Shown one piece after another: positions 18,237 through 26,221 of a DNA stretch of 60,199 nt (its first letter is position 1; each line of letters starts with the position of its first letter). The position numbers and the translations under genes are program-made. Below the pieces are notes generated by a model. That model ran no database searches. It saw only the letters and a program-made list of their open reading frames with translations, and was not told where the DNA came from. The stretch comes from Flavobacteriaceae bacterium (GTDB lineage Bacteria; Bacteroidota; Bacteroidia; Flavobacteriales; Flavobacteriaceae), in NCBI GenBank assembly GCA_013001285.1, contig JABDMU010000086.1:1-60199 (forward strand), written 5' to 3'.

Positions 18237-20048
18237 TTATAGCACATTCGCCTTGATCTTTTTCCAAAGGTTTCGAAGCACTAGAGCCGAACTTAATGCC
18301 AACCCTGCTAAACCTAAAGCCGAAGTGTATTCGCCATAAATTAATTTTCCAGTAGCAAACATGATGCTATAAATAAGCAAACATCCTACAAGCATGGCTA
18401 AAATACCTGATGGCACACTCCAGCCTTCATTCTGATCAACTAACTCAATATCCTCCCGGTTTGCCTCGCTTATAACTTTAGACCATCCTGGACCTCCTGG
18501 TTGTATCCTCTTATAAAAATTCTGAAGTACATCCTTAGTTTCTGCTTGTGTCATATAAGTAACTGCAATCCAAACAACGGTTGTAATCAGAACAACAAAA
18601 GGGAATTTCGCCCAAGATGGCATAACGCCAGCGTCTCCAAAAAGTGTTTCCCCTAAGGATGTGAAATTTAAAACGATGGAAACAATACCTGAAACAAACA
18701 TGGCCGATATCTCACTCCACGCATTGATGCGCCACCAGAACCATCTTAAGATAAAGATAAGCCCTGTTCCTGCACCAAACATTAAGATGATGTCGAACAA
18801 TTGCAATGCATTGGTGAGAACAAGCGCTAATAAGGCGCTAAATATCATAAGTACTACTGTTGAAATTCGGCCCACATTAACCAATTCCTTTTCAGAGGCA
18901 TTTTTGTTGACTTGCTGTTTATAGAAATCATTCACAATATAGGAAGAGCCCCAATTTAAATGCGTTGATATAGTCGACATATAGGCGGCAACTAGAGATG
19001 CTAGAACTAAACCTAAAAGTCCGTGTGGCAATTTAGTAAGCATGGCCGAATACGCAAGGTCATGTCCTAATTTATCATCGGCTACATTTGGAAAGGTTTC
19101 CTGAATACTTGCAAGGTCTGGAAACACGACAAGAGATGCCAATGCAACAATTATCCAAGGCCAAGGACGCAATGCATAATGCATGATATTGAAAAAGAAG
19201 GTCGCGCCTATAGCATGATTTTCATCCTTTGCAGCCAGCATACGTTGCGCTATGTAGCCGCCACCTCCTGGTTCTGCTCCTGGATACCAGGAGCTCCACC
19301 ATTGTACAGCCAACGGAATTATAAGCAAGGTTATTAAGGCTTCCGTATTACTAAAATCTGGAAGAATATTGAGTTTATCAGCAACGTTTTCATGAGTTAA
19401 TAAAGCTTCCAATCCGCCAACTTCTGGCAATCCAACAAGGTAATAGGCAGCGCCTATTGCTCCTGCCATCGCAGTAAAGAATAAAATGAAATCGGTGTAA
19501 ACCACACCTTTGAATCCGCCTAAGGCACTAAACACAACCGTTATGAAACCCGCATAAATTACGGTTTCCCAAGGTTGTAAGCCTAGCATGATCCCACCTA
19601 TTTTTATAGCAGCTAATGTTACGCCAGCCATGGCTAGAATATTAAAAATGATGCCGAGATATATGGCTCTAAAGCCTCGTAGAAATCGCGCAGGCGCACC
19701 GCCGTAGCGCAATTCATAAAATTCGATATCGGTATTGACTTTCGATTTTCGCCATAGTTTCGCATAGACAAAAACAGTAAGAAGTCCCGTAATTAAAAAG
19801 GCCCACCATACCCAGTTGCCTGAAACACCATTGTTTCTAACGATATCGGTTACTAAATTTGGTGTGTCGGTAGAAAAGGTTGTGGCTACCATTGAAACAC
19901 CCAAGAGCCACCATGGCATATTTCGATTGGACAAAAAATAGGCTGCCGAGCTTTTCCCTGATTGTTTTGAGACATATATTCCGATAAATAAAGTGATGGC
20001 GAAAAAGGCGATAATGAGCACAAAATCGAAGGTGGATAAATCAACCAT
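18237..20048 (-). CDS. Sodium:solute symporter family protein
   Basis: A 603-residue polytopic membrane protein with about 13-14 hydrophobic helices, of the SSS family that couples Na+ influx to uptake of sugars, amino acids or other solutes. Recognisable features are the N-terminal helix LIIAFFAITLFIGIYVSKQS, the SSS-typical AAYFLSNRNMPWWLLGVSM stretch, and GFKGVVYTDFILFFTAMAGA in the core. I chose the ATG at 20048 (MVDLSTFDF); an upstream ATG at 20102 would add 18 hydrophilic residues and overlap the GNAT gene by 31 bases. With the chosen start the gap to the GNAT gene is 23 bases. It is the last gene of the XRE/S24-GNAT-symporter run. The substrate is unknown. Confidence 0.9.
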   Translation of the reverse strand: MVDLSTFDFVLIIAFFAITLFIGIYVSKQSGKSSAAYFLSNRNMPWWLLGVSMVATTFSTDTPNLVTDIVRNNGVSGNWVWWAFLITGLLTVFVYAKLWRKSKVNTDIEFYELRYGGAPARFLRGFRAIYLGIIFNILAMAGVTLAAIKIGGIMLGLQPWETVIYAGFITVVFSALGGFKGVVYTDFILFFTAMAGAIGAAYYLVGLPEVGGLEALLTHENVADKLNILPDFSNTEALITLLIIPLAVQWWSSWYPGAEPGGGGYIAQRMLAAKDENHAIGATFFFNIMHYALRPWPWIIVALASLVVFPDLASIQETFPNVADDKLGHDLAYSAMLTKLPHGLLGLVLASLVAAYMSTISTHLNWGSSYIVNDFYKQQVNKNASEKELVNVGRISTVVLMIFSALLALVLTNALQLFDIILMFGAGTGLIFILRWFWWRINAWSEISAMFVSGIVSIVLNFTSLGETLFGDAGVMPSWAKFPFVVLITTVVWIAVTYMTQAETKDVLQNFYKRIQPGGPGWSKVISEANREDIELVDQNEGWSVPSGILAMLVGCLLIYSIMFATGKLIYGEYTSALGLAGLALSSALVLRNLWKKIKANVL

Positions 20049-20071
20049 TTTAAGATGTTTAGTTGTTGGTA

Positions 20072-20614
20072 TTAGTTCAAGTTCCAATGTACAATTTCCC
20101 AATCGTGGTTTTTAGAACGATATGAATATAAGATTTTAAATCCAATTGCCAGATGTGCATGAAGCGAGCGTTTATTCGATGTATCAACTTCAGTTATGAT
20201 CTGATCATATTGCGATTTAAGTTCTGATCTCATATGTTGGTATAAGCCTCTAAAAACACCTTGTTTTCGAAAATCCTTATCTACACAAACCTGACCCATT
20301 ATCATAAACGAACTGTCTATTGGCAATATCGTATCTAGCTTATCAAACATGGGTTTTAATACTGGGATCACATTTCTAAAGGATTTATCCATACATAGTG
20401 CATAACCAATAACCTTGTGGTCATGAACCGCAATAATATGTGCGCAGGTATCATTAAGTGATTTAAGGGTCTCAAAATTATGATGAACCGTTACAAAACC
20501 TTCTGTTTGTTTTTCTGCTTCGGAAAGCGATGCCGGTAAATTGATGCGTTGGAGTTCAAGAATTTGTTCTAATTCCGTATTGGTTTCAGCGCGTTTGAAG
20601 ACAATGGTACTCAT
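20072..20614 (-). CDS. GNAT family N-acetyltransferase
   Basis: The 180-residue protein has the acetyl-CoA-binding signature of the GNAT fold: MGQVCVDKDFRKQGVFRGLY (beta4 then RxxGxF/G loop), then VDTSNKRSLHAHLAIGFKIL, which fits the final strand. Such enzymes transfer an acetyl group from acetyl-CoA to an amine; the acceptor is not predictable. The gene begins 6 bases after the stop of the XRE/S24 regulator and precedes the symporter, so it is probably transcribed from the regulator's promoter. Confidence 0.85.
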   Translation of the reverse strand: MSTIVFKRAETNTELEQILELQRINLPASLSEAEKQTEGFVTVHHNFETLKSLNDTCAHIIAVHDHKVIGYALCMDKSFRNVIPVLKPMFDKLDTILPIDSSFMIMGQVCVDKDFRKQGVFRGLYQHMRSELKSQYDQIITEVDTSNKRSLHAHLAIGFKILYSYRSKNHDWEIVHWNLN

Positions 20615-20620
20615 GTGATT

Positions 20621-21400
20621 CTAAATTCTATGTTCCAGTTGCTTTATCGATCGCAATTCGACTTTTAGGTCTTGGAACATATTGACAATACTGCTTAGTT
20701 TCAGTTCGCTTTCATCATATTCCTGAGTATTGATGCAACAGGTGAATTCCCAAAGCTCCAGCACGTCTTCCATCTTAACTGAATATGGTTCATATATTTT
20801 ATTATCGGAATGCAACCAGAGGCAACCATCCTCTTCAGTTTTATCATAAACTCGTTTATAAACCAGGCCATCATCTTTGGTCAATACAATATAGGTGCGT
20901 CCATTTTTGATGTCATGACTGTCTTCAACATACTTTGCGACTACAAAAGAACCGTCTTTTACAGGCAGCATAGAATCGCCTTTTATAGGAAACGCGCGAT
21001 GTGTTCCAGTTGGTAAGAAAGGGAGTTTGATCTTTTGCAATTGCTCAATATACTCTGGATCGGCATAGCCTTGTAAATAACCTGCAGATGCTTTTGCAGG
21101 AATGATCTCTATCAGGTCTTCATTAGATTCATTGACCGTAATTGGAAATAATACACGTTTGCTTCCAATTTCAATAAATGAGGTGTCGGTTGCTAAACGA
21201 AGATCATTTTTTACCAATATATCTATAGGAATGTCAAAATAATTAGAGAGATCGATAAGGCGTTCAATAGACGGTTCGGAGCGTCCTTCTTCGTAAGAGC
21301 CAACCACAGAGCGCGTCCAACCCAGTTCTTCTGCAAACTGTTCTTGAGAAAAACCCTTTGCTGTTCTGAGATGCCGAATATTGTTTTGAATATTTCTCAT
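20621..21400 (-). CDS. XRE-family repressor with S24 (LexA/UmuD-like) peptidase domain
   Basis: The 259-residue protein has an N-terminal helix-turn-helix (about residues 3-62, LRTAKGFSQEQFAEELGWTR) and a C-terminal S24 domain. The Ser-Lys dyad is visible: Ser143 in IKGDSMLP and Lys182 in VYKRVY. A candidate self-cleavage site, Ala106-Gly107 in AKASAGYLQG, lies 37 residues before the Ser, close to the 35 in LexA (84/119). Proteins of this build, such as lambda CI, repress until RecA-stimulated autocleavage. It is divergent from dnaE/dinB across a 61-base spacer with a perfect palindrome. A TATATTTG element ends 7 bases before its ATG, so its mRNA may be leaderless. I infer it represses itself and the polymerase genes. 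Confidence 0.9.
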   Translation of the reverse strand: MRNIQNNIRHLRTAKGFSQEQFAEELGWTRSVVGSYEEGRSEPSIERLIDLSNYFDIPIDILVKNDLRLATDTSFIEIGSKRVLFPITVNESNEDLIEIIPAKASAGYLQGYADPEYIEQLQKIKLPFLPTGTHRAFPIKGDSMLPVKDGSFVVAKYVEDSHDIKNGRTYIVLTKDDGLVYKRVYDKTEEDGCLWLHSDNKIYEPYSVKMEDVLELWEFTCCINTQEYDESELKLSSIVNMFQDLKVELRSIKQLEHRI

Positions 21401-21407
21401 ATTGCTA

Positions 21408-21448
21408 CAAATATAAGCAACATGAACTACATATTGTAGTTATTTTTG
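21408..21448. promoter_or_regulatory. Divergent promoter elements of the regulator and dnaE genes
   Basis: TATATTTG on the minus strand (CAAATATA at 21408-21415) serves the XRE/S24 gene and TATTTTTG on the plus strand (21441-21448) serves dnaE. Both fit TAnnTTTG. The palindrome at 21425-21441 lies between them and shares its last base with the dnaE element. Confidence 0.65.
21425..21441. promoter_or_regulatory. Perfect palindrome, probable operator of the mutagenesis cassette
   Basis: AACTACA-TAT-TGTAGTT is a perfect 7-bp inverted repeat with a 3-base centre, in the middle of the 61-base divergent spacer. Binding there would block the dnaE -7 element directly and the region upstream of the repressor's own element. 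A weaker related site (CTACAAAT within an imperfect TTGCT/AGCAA repeat, 21402-21420) covers the repressor's -7 element, 22 bp away half-site to half-site. Confidence 0.7.
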
Positions 21449-21461
21449 TTAAACTTATTTT

Positions 21462-24437
21462 ATGTATCTCAACTGCCACACATATTACAGTCTGCGTTAT
21501 GGCTCTATAAAGCCAGAGCGCCTCCTTGCCATCGCTTCAGAAAATGATGTGCAAACGCTTGCGCTAACCGATATTAATAATACGTCTGCTTGCCTTGATT
21601 TTGTGCGGTTATCACCAAAATACAAAATCAAGCCTGTGCTTGGCGTTGATTTTAGAAATGGCGCAGAGCAGCAATTCATCATCATTGCAAAAAACAACAC
21701 AGGCTTTCATGAGATCAATACCTATTTATCGCAGTTTCTACATGACCACGATCTGAAGATCCCCGAAACTCCAGAGGTCAATTTTAAGGATTGCTTCGTC
21801 ATCTATCCGTATCAGCATCATAAAGATTATACGCTAAAAGCCAATGAATTCTTGGGCATAAAACCTCAGGACCTCAATAAATTGAAGTTCTCTAAATGGA
21901 ATGCCCATCGCTCTAAATTGGTGGTCTTACAAACGGTGTCCTTCGAAAACAAAAAAGGCTTCAATACACACCGTTTGCTTCGTGCCATAGACAACAACAC
22001 CTTATTGAGTAAACTCCCAAAAAGCGAACAAGGTCTGGAGACCGATACCATGCTTCCGTATAACGAGCTTTGCGAGACCTATCAGGAATTCCCGGAACTC
22101 ATCACCAACACCACGCGACTTTTGAAGCATTGCAGTATCGATTTCGACTTTTCGCAGCGCATTCCAAATAACCAAAGGTCCTATACCAATAATGAGATCT
22201 TGGATTATAAACTCTTGGAAAGATTAACCTACCAAGGCTTGAATTACCGTTACAAAGATCCTAATAAGACCGTTTATGATCGCATTAAAAAAGAACTGAA
22301 CATCATTAAAGAAAAAGGCTTTGTCTCTTATTTCTTGATCAACTGGAAAATTTTGAAATATGCCCGAAGCAAAGGTTATTTTTACGTGGGTCGTGGCAGT
22401 GGCGCCAATAGTATCGTGGCTTATTTGCTACGCATTACCGATGTAGATCCGGTTGAGCTTGATCTGTACTTCGAGCGTTTTATAAATTTATACCGCACAA
22501 ATCCACCCGATTTCGATATTGATTTTTCATGGACAGATCGCGATGACATCACCCAATTCATCTTCAAGCGTTTTAAAAATACCGCACTCATTGCTGTGTA
22601 TAACACCTTTAAGTTTAGAGCTTCTATTAGAGAATTGGGAAAGGTATTTGGTTTGCCAAAGTCTGAAATGGATGTACTTACACGAGGAAAATTTGATTTC
22701 AAGCGTTTAGATCAACTCTCACAATTGGTAGTGGTTTACAGTCAGTACATACAAGGTTTTCCTAACTATTTAGGGATCCATGCCGGAGGGATCATCATTT
22801 CCGAAAAACCCATTCATTATTATACAGCTACTTTCATGCCGCCAAAGGGTTTTGCCACAACACAATTTGATATGGTGGTTGCCGAAGATATCGGATTGTA
22901 TAAGTTTGATATTTTAAGTCAGCGTGGCTTGGGCAAAATAAAAGATGCTGTAGACATTGTAACCTACAACCATCCTGAAAAATCGCCTATAGACATTCAT
23001 GACATCAAGCGTTTTAAAGAAGATAAACGCATCAAGTACTTGCTGCGAAATGCAAAGGCCATAGGTTGTTTTTATGTTGAATCGCCAGCCATGCGTATGT
23101 TGCTTAAGAAACTACAGGTCGATAATTATTTGGGCTTAGTTGCTGCCAGCTCAGTAATTCGGCCTGGCGTTTCTAAATCAGGAATGATGCGTGAGTACAT
23201 TATGCGGTACCGTTATCCGGAGCGTCGGAATGATGCGCATCCTGTTTTGTTAAACATTATGCCCGACACTTATGGTGTTATGGTGTATCAGGAAGATGTG
23301 ATCAAGGTAGCGCATCATTTTGGCGGCTTGAACCTGGGAGAAGCCGACATGTTGCGTCGCGGGATGTCAGGGAAATTTAGATCCAGAGCAGAGTTCCTTA
23401 AAGTGAAGGAACAGTTTTTTGAAAATTGCAAACGCGACGGCAAACCCGACGCGCTCACTACAGATATTTGGCGACAAATTGAAAGTTTTGCAGGCTATGC
23501 TTTCGCCAAAGGACACTCAGCATCCTATGCTGTGGAAAGCTATCAAAGTCTTTTTTTGAAAGCCTATTTCCCATTGGAATATATGGTGGCTACCATCAAT
23601 AATTTTGGTGGTTTTTATCGAACCGAACTCTATGTACACGAAGCCAGAATGCATGACGGTATTATTGAAGCGCCTTGTGTAAACAACAGTTTCAACCAAA
23701 CCATCATCAAAGGGAAAACCATTTATTTAGGTTTTATGTTTCTGCATGCCTTTGAATCGAAAACCATTAAAAAATTACTGACTGAACGTGAGCGTGATGG
23801 CGTCTTTAAAAACCTGGATGATTTTATTGAACGCGTGCCTATTTCTATTGAACAAATAGCGACCTTGATCAAGATCAATGCATTTCGGTTTACACAGATC
23901 AACAAGCGTGAATTGCTCTGGGAAGCGCATTTAAAGATCAGTAAAACTGTTGTTCAAGAACATAAGATCACCTTGTTTAAAACCCGACGTATCAATTATA
24001 AAACCCCCAAGTTGCCAAGCACGATTTTAGAAAATGCCTTTGATGAGATCGAGCTGCTAGGTTTCCCTTTATGCAATCCGTTTAGTTTGTTATTAAAACC
24101 TCAGCAAAGCGCCTTAAGAGCTAATGATCTTTTAACCTATAAGAACAAAGTGGTGACCATTGAAGGGTATTTAGTGACCACAAAAACCACCCAAACCTCA
24201 AATCATAAGTCAATGCATTTTGGCACCTTCTTAGATCGGGATGGCGATTTCATTGATACGGTTCATTTCCCACCTGTTGCCGCTAAATTTCCTTTTCGAG
24301 GAAAAGGCATCTACAAAATCACAGGGCGTGTTCTGGAAGAATTTGATTGTGTTAATATTGAAGTCATATCTATGTATAGATTAGCTATTGTTGAAGATCC
24401 TAGATATTCCGAAACCTCAAAACCCTTAACGGCATGA
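21462..24437 (+). CDS. Short DNA polymerase III alpha subunit (error-prone DnaE type)
   Basis: A C-family polymerase of 991 residues, about 170 shorter than E. coli DnaE. The catalytic aspartates are present: Asp352 and Asp354 in PPDFDIDFSW and Asp483 in GLYKFDIL; GRGSGANSIVAYLLRITDVD and MRRGMSGK-like and FAKGHSASYAVESYQ motifs are intact. The PHP domain is degenerate: LNCHTYYSL replaces the HxH motif and LTDINN replaces LTDHGN, so metal-dependent proofreading is unlikely. An OB domain is near the C-terminus (VTIEGYLV), but there is no tau-binding tail. Its stop overlaps the start of the Y-family polymerase by 4 bases. These traits and the neighbours fit a DnaE2-like translesion polymerase rather than the replicative one. 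Confidence 0.92.
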   Translation: MYLNCHTYYSLRYGSIKPERLLAIASENDVQTLALTDINNTSACLDFVRLSPKYKIKPVLGVDFRNGAEQQFIIIAKNNTGFHEINTYLSQFLHDHDLKIPETPEVNFKDCFVIYPYQHHKDYTLKANEFLGIKPQDLNKLKFSKWNAHRSKLVVLQTVSFENKKGFNTHRLLRAIDNNTLLSKLPKSEQGLETDTMLPYNELCETYQEFPELITNTTRLLKHCSIDFDFSQRIPNNQRSYTNNEILDYKLLERLTYQGLNYRYKDPNKTVYDRIKKELNIIKEKGFVSYFLINWKILKYARSKGYFYVGRGSGANSIVAYLLRITDVDPVELDLYFERFINLYRTNPPDFDIDFSWTDRDDITQFIFKRFKNTALIAVYNTFKFRASIRELGKVFGLPKSEMDVLTRGKFDFKRLDQLSQLVVVYSQYIQGFPNYLGIHAGGIIISEKPIHYYTATFMPPKGFATTQFDMVVAEDIGLYKFDILSQRGLGKIKDAVDIVTYNHPEKSPIDIHDIKRFKEDKRIKYLLRNAKAIGCFYVESPAMRMLLKKLQVDNYLGLVAASSVIRPGVSKSGMMREYIMRYRYPERRNDAHPVLLNIMPDTYGVMVYQEDVIKVAHHFGGLNLGEADMLRRGMSGKFRSRAEFLKVKEQFFENCKRDGKPDALTTDIWRQIESFAGYAFAKGHSASYAVESYQSLFLKAYFPLEYMVATINNFGGFYRTELYVHEARMHDGIIEAPCVNNSFNQTIIKGKTIYLGFMFLHAFESKTIKKLLTERERDGVFKNLDDFIERVPISIEQIATLIKINAFRFTQINKRELLWEAHLKISKTVVQEHKITLFKTRRINYKTPKLPSTILENAFDEIELLGFPLCNPFSLLLKPQQSALRANDLLTYKNKVVTIEGYLVTTKTTQTSNHKSMHFGTFLDRDGDFIDTVHFPPVAAKFPFRGKGIYKITGRVLEEFDCVNIEVISMYRLAIVEDPRYSETSKPLTA

Positions 24438-25654
24438 TTCTTAACAACCGCGCTATAGTCCATATGGATCTGGATACCTTTTTTGTGTCCTGTGAACGCT
24501 TGCTTGACAGTCGGCTTTTAGGTAAACCCGTACTTATTGGAGGTACTTCCGATCGTGGCGTGGTGGCTTCCTGCAGTTATGAAGCCCGTAAATTTGGTAT
24601 TCATTCGGCCATGCCTATGCGCATGGCGAAACAGCTTTGTCCTGAAGCCGTTATTTTAAGAGGGAATTCTGGTGTCTATACCAATTTTTCAAAAGACGTT
24701 ACCGATGTCATTAAAGAAAGTGTCCCGCTTTACGAAAAGTCTTCTATAGACGAATTTTATATTGATCTTACCGGAATGGATAAGTTCTTTGGCTGTCATA
24801 AACTGGCTTCCGAATTACGGCAACGCATCATGAAAGAAACCGGTTTGCCCATTTCGTTTGGCTTATCTATAAACAAAACCGTTTCTAAGATCGCCACTGG
24901 GGAAGCCAAACCCAATAACCAGATACAAATCACGAAAGGGACCGAAAAACCTTTTTTAGCGCCTCTATCTGTTCGGAAAATTCCTATGGTTGGGGAAGTG
25001 ACCTATAAATCGCTCTGTGATCTTGGTGTGAAACGCATTCAAACGGTGCAGGACATGCCTATGGAATTGATGCATAAAGTGCTAGGGAAAAATGGCTTGA
25101 GCATTTGGAAAAAAGCCAATGGTATAGACAATACGCCCGTCATTCAATACCATGAACGAAAATCCATTTCTACAGAACGCACTTTTGATAAAGACACGAC
25201 CGATGTGTATAAGCTCAAAAGCATTCTTATGGCTATGGCCGAGAACTTGGCTTATCAGTTGCGTCGTGGCAACAAGCTTACGGCTTGCATCACGTTTAAA
25301 ATTCGCTACTCCGATTTTCAAACCTATACCCAACAGCAACGCATTCCTTATAGTGCCATGGATCATAACATCATTCCTGTGGTCTTAGATCTGTTTAGAA
25401 AACTCTATAATCGACGTTTATTGGTTCGACTCATTGGCGTTAAGTTCAGCCATTTGGTTGAAGGTGGTCATCAGGTAAACCTGTTTGAAGACAACGAAAA
25501 ATTCCTCAACTTAAGTCAGGCTATCGATAAAATGCGTGAGCGTTATGGCGATCGTGTGGTCATTAATGCAGCAGGTATGGATGCCAAAAGCATCAGCAGA
25601 TGGAATCCGTTTACGGGAGAACCCCCACCATTATTGGCGAATAGAAGGCGTTAA
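24434..25654 (+). CDS. dinB: Y-family translesion DNA polymerase (DinB/Pol IV type)
   Basis: The 406-residue protein carries intact Y-family catalytic motifs: VHMDLDTFFVSCE with Asp12 (steric gate Phe17) and SSIDEFYIDL with Asp106-Glu107. Unlike an ImuB, it therefore should be an active polymerase. A beta-clamp-binding motif, QVNLF, is at 347-351, followed by a 55-residue tail (AIDKMRERYG, then a Pro-rich end) similar to the tails of UmuC-type proteins; E. coli DinB has only 351 residues. It is translationally coupled to dnaE by an ATGA overlap. Family knowledge: such enzymes bypass lesions with low fidelity. The pair is probably induced together from the dnaE promoter. Confidence 0.93.
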   Translation: MILNNRAIVHMDLDTFFVSCERLLDSRLLGKPVLIGGTSDRGVVASCSYEARKFGIHSAMPMRMAKQLCPEAVILRGNSGVYTNFSKDVTDVIKESVPLYEKSSIDEFYIDLTGMDKFFGCHKLASELRQRIMKETGLPISFGLSINKTVSKIATGEAKPNNQIQITKGTEKPFLAPLSVRKIPMVGEVTYKSLCDLGVKRIQTVQDMPMELMHKVLGKNGLSIWKKANGIDNTPVIQYHERKSISTERTFDKDTTDVYKLKSILMAMAENLAYQLRRGNKLTACITFKIRYSDFQTYTQQQRIPYSAMDHNIIPVVLDLFRKLYNRRLLVRLIGVKFSHLVEGGHQVNLFEDNEKFLNLSQAIDKMRERYGDRVVINAAGMDAKSISRWNPFTGEPPPLLANRRR

Positions 25655-25665
25655 GATTACTTTCT

Positions 25666-25673
25666 TATCTTTG
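25666..25673 (+). promoter_or_regulatory. -7 element of the small membrane protein gene
   Basis: TATCTTTG ends 6 bases before the ATG at 25680, so the mRNA would start at or next to the start codon. It lies between dinB and the following gene, giving that gene its own promoter. Confidence 0.5.
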
Positions 25674-25679
25674 TAATAC

Positions 25680-26216
25680 ATGCAAGTTGATCTTAACATA
25701 AAAGGTGAAAAACCATCATTATTATCTAAAGTAATGGTTTCAATTCTATTTGCAGGATTTATAGCATATGTTATTTATCTAATTCGTGTTAAGGTTCAAA
25801 TCGAAGAAATGGATGTTATATATATCGTAATATATATCATATTTCTTTTTGCACTTACAATGTTGATTGCTCTATCTAGAATGGCCGTACACCATATTCA
25901 ATTCGATTTTAAAGCCATGAAATTTCGACACACATACGATATTGGAATAATGCATTACAAAAAATCATGGCGACATTTAAATCGTGTAAAATACATTTCC
26001 GTTTTTAAAGTTGCCAACACATACGAACTAAATATGTGGCATGAATATAATAATAGAACAAGTCTCATGGCAGTACTTAATTATAACCACGCCATGCAAA
26101 ATGCGTATGCCATTGCCGAAAAACTAGACACACGCATACTTGACGCCACTAAAAAAGAAGGTCAAAATTGGGTAGATAAAGATGCTTTAGGAAGATCTTT
26201 GGAAGCAAATGAATAA
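25680..26216 (+). CDS. Small membrane protein of unknown function downstream of dinB
   Basis: I do not recognise this 178-residue protein. It has two hydrophobic segments (about 18-36, VMVSILFAGFIAYVIYLI; and 46-66, VIYIVIYIIFLFALTMLIAL) and a hydrophilic C-terminal half with a PH-like look (beta-strand rich, HIQFDFKAMKFRHTYDIGI, then KVANTYELNMWHEYNN). It starts 25 bases after dinB but has its own probable promoter element, so it need not be part of the mutagenesis cassette. It is convergent with the M61 peptidase gene, with 5 bases between stops. Confidence 0.75.
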   Translation: MQVDLNIKGEKPSLLSKVMVSILFAGFIAYVIYLIRVKVQIEEMDVIYIVIYIIFLFALTMLIALSRMAVHHIQFDFKAMKFRHTYDIGIMHYKKSWRHLNRVKYISVFKVANTYELNMWHEYNNRTSLMAVLNYNHAMQNAYAIAEKLDTRILDATKKEGQNWVDKDALGRSLEANE

Positions 26217-26221
26217 TCCAC

